Shown piece after piece: positions 13,478 through 15,593 of a stretch of DNA of 15,593 nt. This DNA is from Flavisolibacter sp. (GTDB lineage Bacteria > Bacteroidota > Bacteroidia > Chitinophagales > Chitinophagaceae). Numbering within the stretch: the stretch's first letter is position 1; each line of letters begins with the position of its first letter. The translations under genes were made by a program, and so were the position numbers. The notes under the pieces were generated by a model. The model was given only the letters and a program-made list of their open reading frames with translations. It did no database searches and had not been told where the DNA came from. Location of the stretch: contig JAGIAB010000029.1 of the NCBI GenBank assembly GCA_017745135.1, positions 1-15,593 on the forward strand, written 5' to 3'.

Positions 13478-15526
13478 ATGGACCACTCACATCACCACCA
13501 TCATGAACATGGGGTACATGAACAACATACCGACCACCAACACCATGTAACAACGAAAGCGGTTGCACACGACCATTCTATACACAATAAACATGCAGGA
13601 CATCATACACACGATTTCCTGAAACGTTTTTGGATTTGTTTGGCTGTAACAATCCCGGTGCTATTGCTGTCACACATGATACAGCAATGGTTTGGTTTTG
13701 AGATAAGGTTTGCGGGAGATAAATATGTTCTCTTGCTGTTGAGCACTTTTATTTACGTCTATGGCGGCATGCCATTTCTCAAAGGCTTGGTAAGCGAGGT
13801 AAGAGACAATGCCATTGGCATGATGACTTTAGTTGCCGTAGCCATCACAGTTGCCTTTGTTTACAGTGTGGCGGTAGTATTTGGCTTAAAGGGTATGGAT
13901 TTCTTTTGGGAGCTTGCTACGTTGATTGATATAATGCTTTTAGGCCATTGGCTGGAAATGCGTTCGCAAATGGCAGCAACCAATGCTTTGCAATCATTGG
14001 TTGCTTTGCTGCCTTCCAATGTACATGTAGAACGGCATGGTGAGGTGATTGACATAGATATTCAGCAGTTGAAAAGGGATGATGTAGCTATTATTAAACC
14101 AGGGGAGAAAATACCGGCAGACGGAATTGTTTTAGATGGAACATCATTTGTCAATGAAAGCATGTTGACCGGTGAAAGCGTACCTGTCAGAAAAGAGAAG
14201 GAAAGTAAAGTCATTGCAGGCGCAGTAAACGGCGATGGTTCACTAAGGATAAAAGTCACCGGGGCAGGAAAAGACAGTTACCTGAACAAAGTAATTACAT
14301 TGGTGCAGTCAGCACAAGGTGCCAAGTCCAAAACACAGAACCTTGCTGATAAAGTGGCAAAATGGCTAACCGTAGTTTCATTGGTTGTTGGCGTGGCTAC
14401 CTTCCTTGTTTGGTACATTCATCATGACCTTGCCTTTGCCCTGGAAAGAATGGTAACCGTAATGGTAACATCTTGTCCTCATGCTTTGGGTGTTGCCATT
14501 CCTTTGGTCGTTGCCATTTCAACAACGGCATCTGCCACACATGGTTTATTGATAAGAAACCGGACAGCCTTTGAGAATGCCAGAAAGCTAACCACCATCA
14601 TTTTCGACAAGACCGGCACACTCACCAAAGGTTCGCATGAAGTGCAGAACATCATTTCAACTTCAAACCAATATTCAGCAAACGAGATACTGCAATATGT
14701 TGCAGCCATTCAGCAGCATTCAGAACATTACATAGCAAGAGGCGTGTTGAAAGCATTAAAAGAAAAGAATTTGCAGCTATGGCAATCATCTGACTTTACC
14801 TATTTACAGGGTATTGGTGTGTCAGGAAAGGTAAACGGCAAAACAGTAGTTGCAGCAGGTCCCAATTATTTCAGTAAAGAAAACAAGCCTCTTCCTGAAA
14901 TCCCATCCTCAATTGACCAAAATACAGAGACCGTAAATTTTGTTTTGATAAACGGTGAAGCGGTTGGAATGATCACATTGGCAGACACCATAAGGGAAAG
15001 TTCTAAAGAAGCCATTGAGCAGTTGCATGCAATGGACATCCAATCTTTTTTACTAACAGGAGATAATGAGAAGATTGCCGCCTCAGTAGCCAACCAATTG
15101 GGTATGGACGGTTATTTGGCGAACGTATTGCCACACCAAAAACAAGAGAAAGTAAAAGAGTTTACACAAAAAGGAGAAGTAGTTGCCATGACAGGCGATG
15201 GCGTAAATGATGCACCGGCATTGGCACAGGCAGACGTAGGGATTGCAGTAGGTAGCGGAACAGACATAGCAGCAGAAACAGCCGACATCATTTTAGTGAA
15301 CAGCGACCCAAAAGACGTAGCTCAAATGATTGACTTTGGAAGAAAGACCTATAGGAAAATGATACAAAACCTTGCCTGGGCAGTTGGTTACAACGTTATT
15401 GCTATTCCTTTGGCAGCGGGAGTTTTATATCCTTACTTTATTCTTAGCCCCGCAATGGGTGCAGTGTTAATGAGTTTAAGCACAGTAATAGTAGCCATCA
15501 ATGCAAGGCTGTTGAAATTGAAATAA
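13478..15526 (+). CDS. copB: CopB-type P1B-3 copper/silver-exporting ATPase
   Basis: This 682-residue ATPase pumps Cu or Ag out of the cytoplasm using ATP. Residues 1-46 are very His-rich (HSHHHHHEHGVHEQHTDH) and replace the usual CxxC domains. Visible motifs are TGES (231-234), the transport motif CPH (333-335) in SCPHALGVAIPL, the phosphorylation site DKTGT (D377) and MTGDGVNDAP (571-580). The last helices have YNVIAIP (638-644) and MSLSTVIVAIN (665-675). CPH, YNx4P and MSxSTx5N define the P1B-3 class, linked to Cu(II)/Ag(I) export. The nucleotide-binding SEH is followed by Tyr (SEHYIARG, 415-422) where most members have Pro. It lies 25 bp after the DUF305 reading and is clearly co-transcribed. 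It is complete. Confidence 0.95.
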   Translation: MDHSHHHHHEHGVHEQHTDHQHHVTTKAVAHDHSIHNKHAGHHTHDFLKRFWICLAVTIPVLLLSHMIQQWFGFEIRFAGDKYVLLLLSTFIYVYGGMPFLKGLVSEVRDNAIGMMTLVAVAITVAFVYSVAVVFGLKGMDFFWELATLIDIMLLGHWLEMRSQMAATNALQSLVALLPSNVHVERHGEVIDIDIQQLKRDDVAIIKPGEKIPADGIVLDGTSFVNESMLTGESVPVRKEKESKVIAGAVNGDGSLRIKVTGAGKDSYLNKVITLVQSAQGAKSKTQNLADKVAKWLTVVSLVVGVATFLVWYIHHDLAFALERMVTVMVTSCPHALGVAIPLVVAISTTASATHGLLIRNRTAFENARKLTTIIFDKTGTLTKGSHEVQNIISTSNQYSANEILQYVAAIQQHSEHYIARGVLKALKEKNLQLWQSSDFTYLQGIGVSGKVNGKTVVAAGPNYFSKENKPLPEIPSSIDQNTETVNFVLINGEAVGMITLADTIRESSKEAIEQLHAMDIQSFLLTGDNEKIAASVANQLGMDGYLANVLPHQKQEKVKEFTQKGEVVAMTGDGVNDAPALAQADVGIAVGSGTDIAAETADIILVNSDPKDVAQMIDFGRKTYRKMIQNLAWAVGYNVIAIPLAAGVLYPYFILSPAMGAVLMSLSTVIVAINARLLKLK

Positions 15527-15593
15527 CGAATTCCTTTTCATGTTTTATTTTTTGGAGACAGGCAGAAGAAGATCGATTGAGCTTCCGTTGTCT

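Overview
The window reads as accessory DNA from a Bacteroidota chromosome, most likely a Chitinophagaceae-like organism. This is inferred from moderate GC, few Shine-Dalgarno sites, a single exact TAnnTTTG promoter motif, and families typical of that phylum: a DUF4372-type IS4 transposase, two-domain lipocalin-like proteins, heavy-metal-binding-domain outer-membrane proteins and a CopB-type ATPase. No rRNA, tRNA or CRISPR array was seen.

Layout. Positions 1-1890 hold a small secreted Cys-rich protein and an unrecognised gene pair (a 103-aa soluble protein and a 320-aa membrane protein). Positions 1888-2542 have no convincing gene but contain a degenerate 39-bp repeat cluster with hairpin potential. 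Positions 2543-4157 form a small defence-like cluster: an 82-aa putative antitoxin with a zeta/COG4185-like P-loop kinase, converging with a frameshifted TIGR02391 (Abi/Ymh-like) gene whose stop overlaps the kinase stop. Positions 4263-5947 carry a GYF_2-domain membrane protein, a 52-aa membrane microprotein and yccF.

An IS4-family element (about 5883-7265) is inserted exactly at the yccF stop codon. It has 17-bp perfect inverted ends and an 11-bp direct repeat. The original TAA now lies beyond the IS, and YccF reads 21 codons into it. Positions 7444-8763 hold one unrecognised helical protein, a 60-aa membrane protein and gene debris mixed with GTTGGCG/CGCCAAC palindromes. Next come a lipocalin-like protein, possibly with a signal peptide upstream of its only ATG, and an IS110-family element with a candidate bridge-RNA leader. 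Beyond it is a second copy of the palindromic repeat, abutting a decayed 3' fragment of a chromate transporter gene (chrA).

Positions 11416-15526 are a coherent copper/silver-resistance operon on the plus strand: an exact TAnnTTTG box, an outer-membrane protein with a heavy-metal-binding domain, a DUF305 membrane protein (frameshifted in an A7 tract) and a His-rich P1B-3 (CopB-type) ATPase. The ATPase would pump metal out of the cytoplasm while the other two act in the envelope. Several lesions (abi, chrA, DUF305) are single small indels and could be either real decay or assembly errors.
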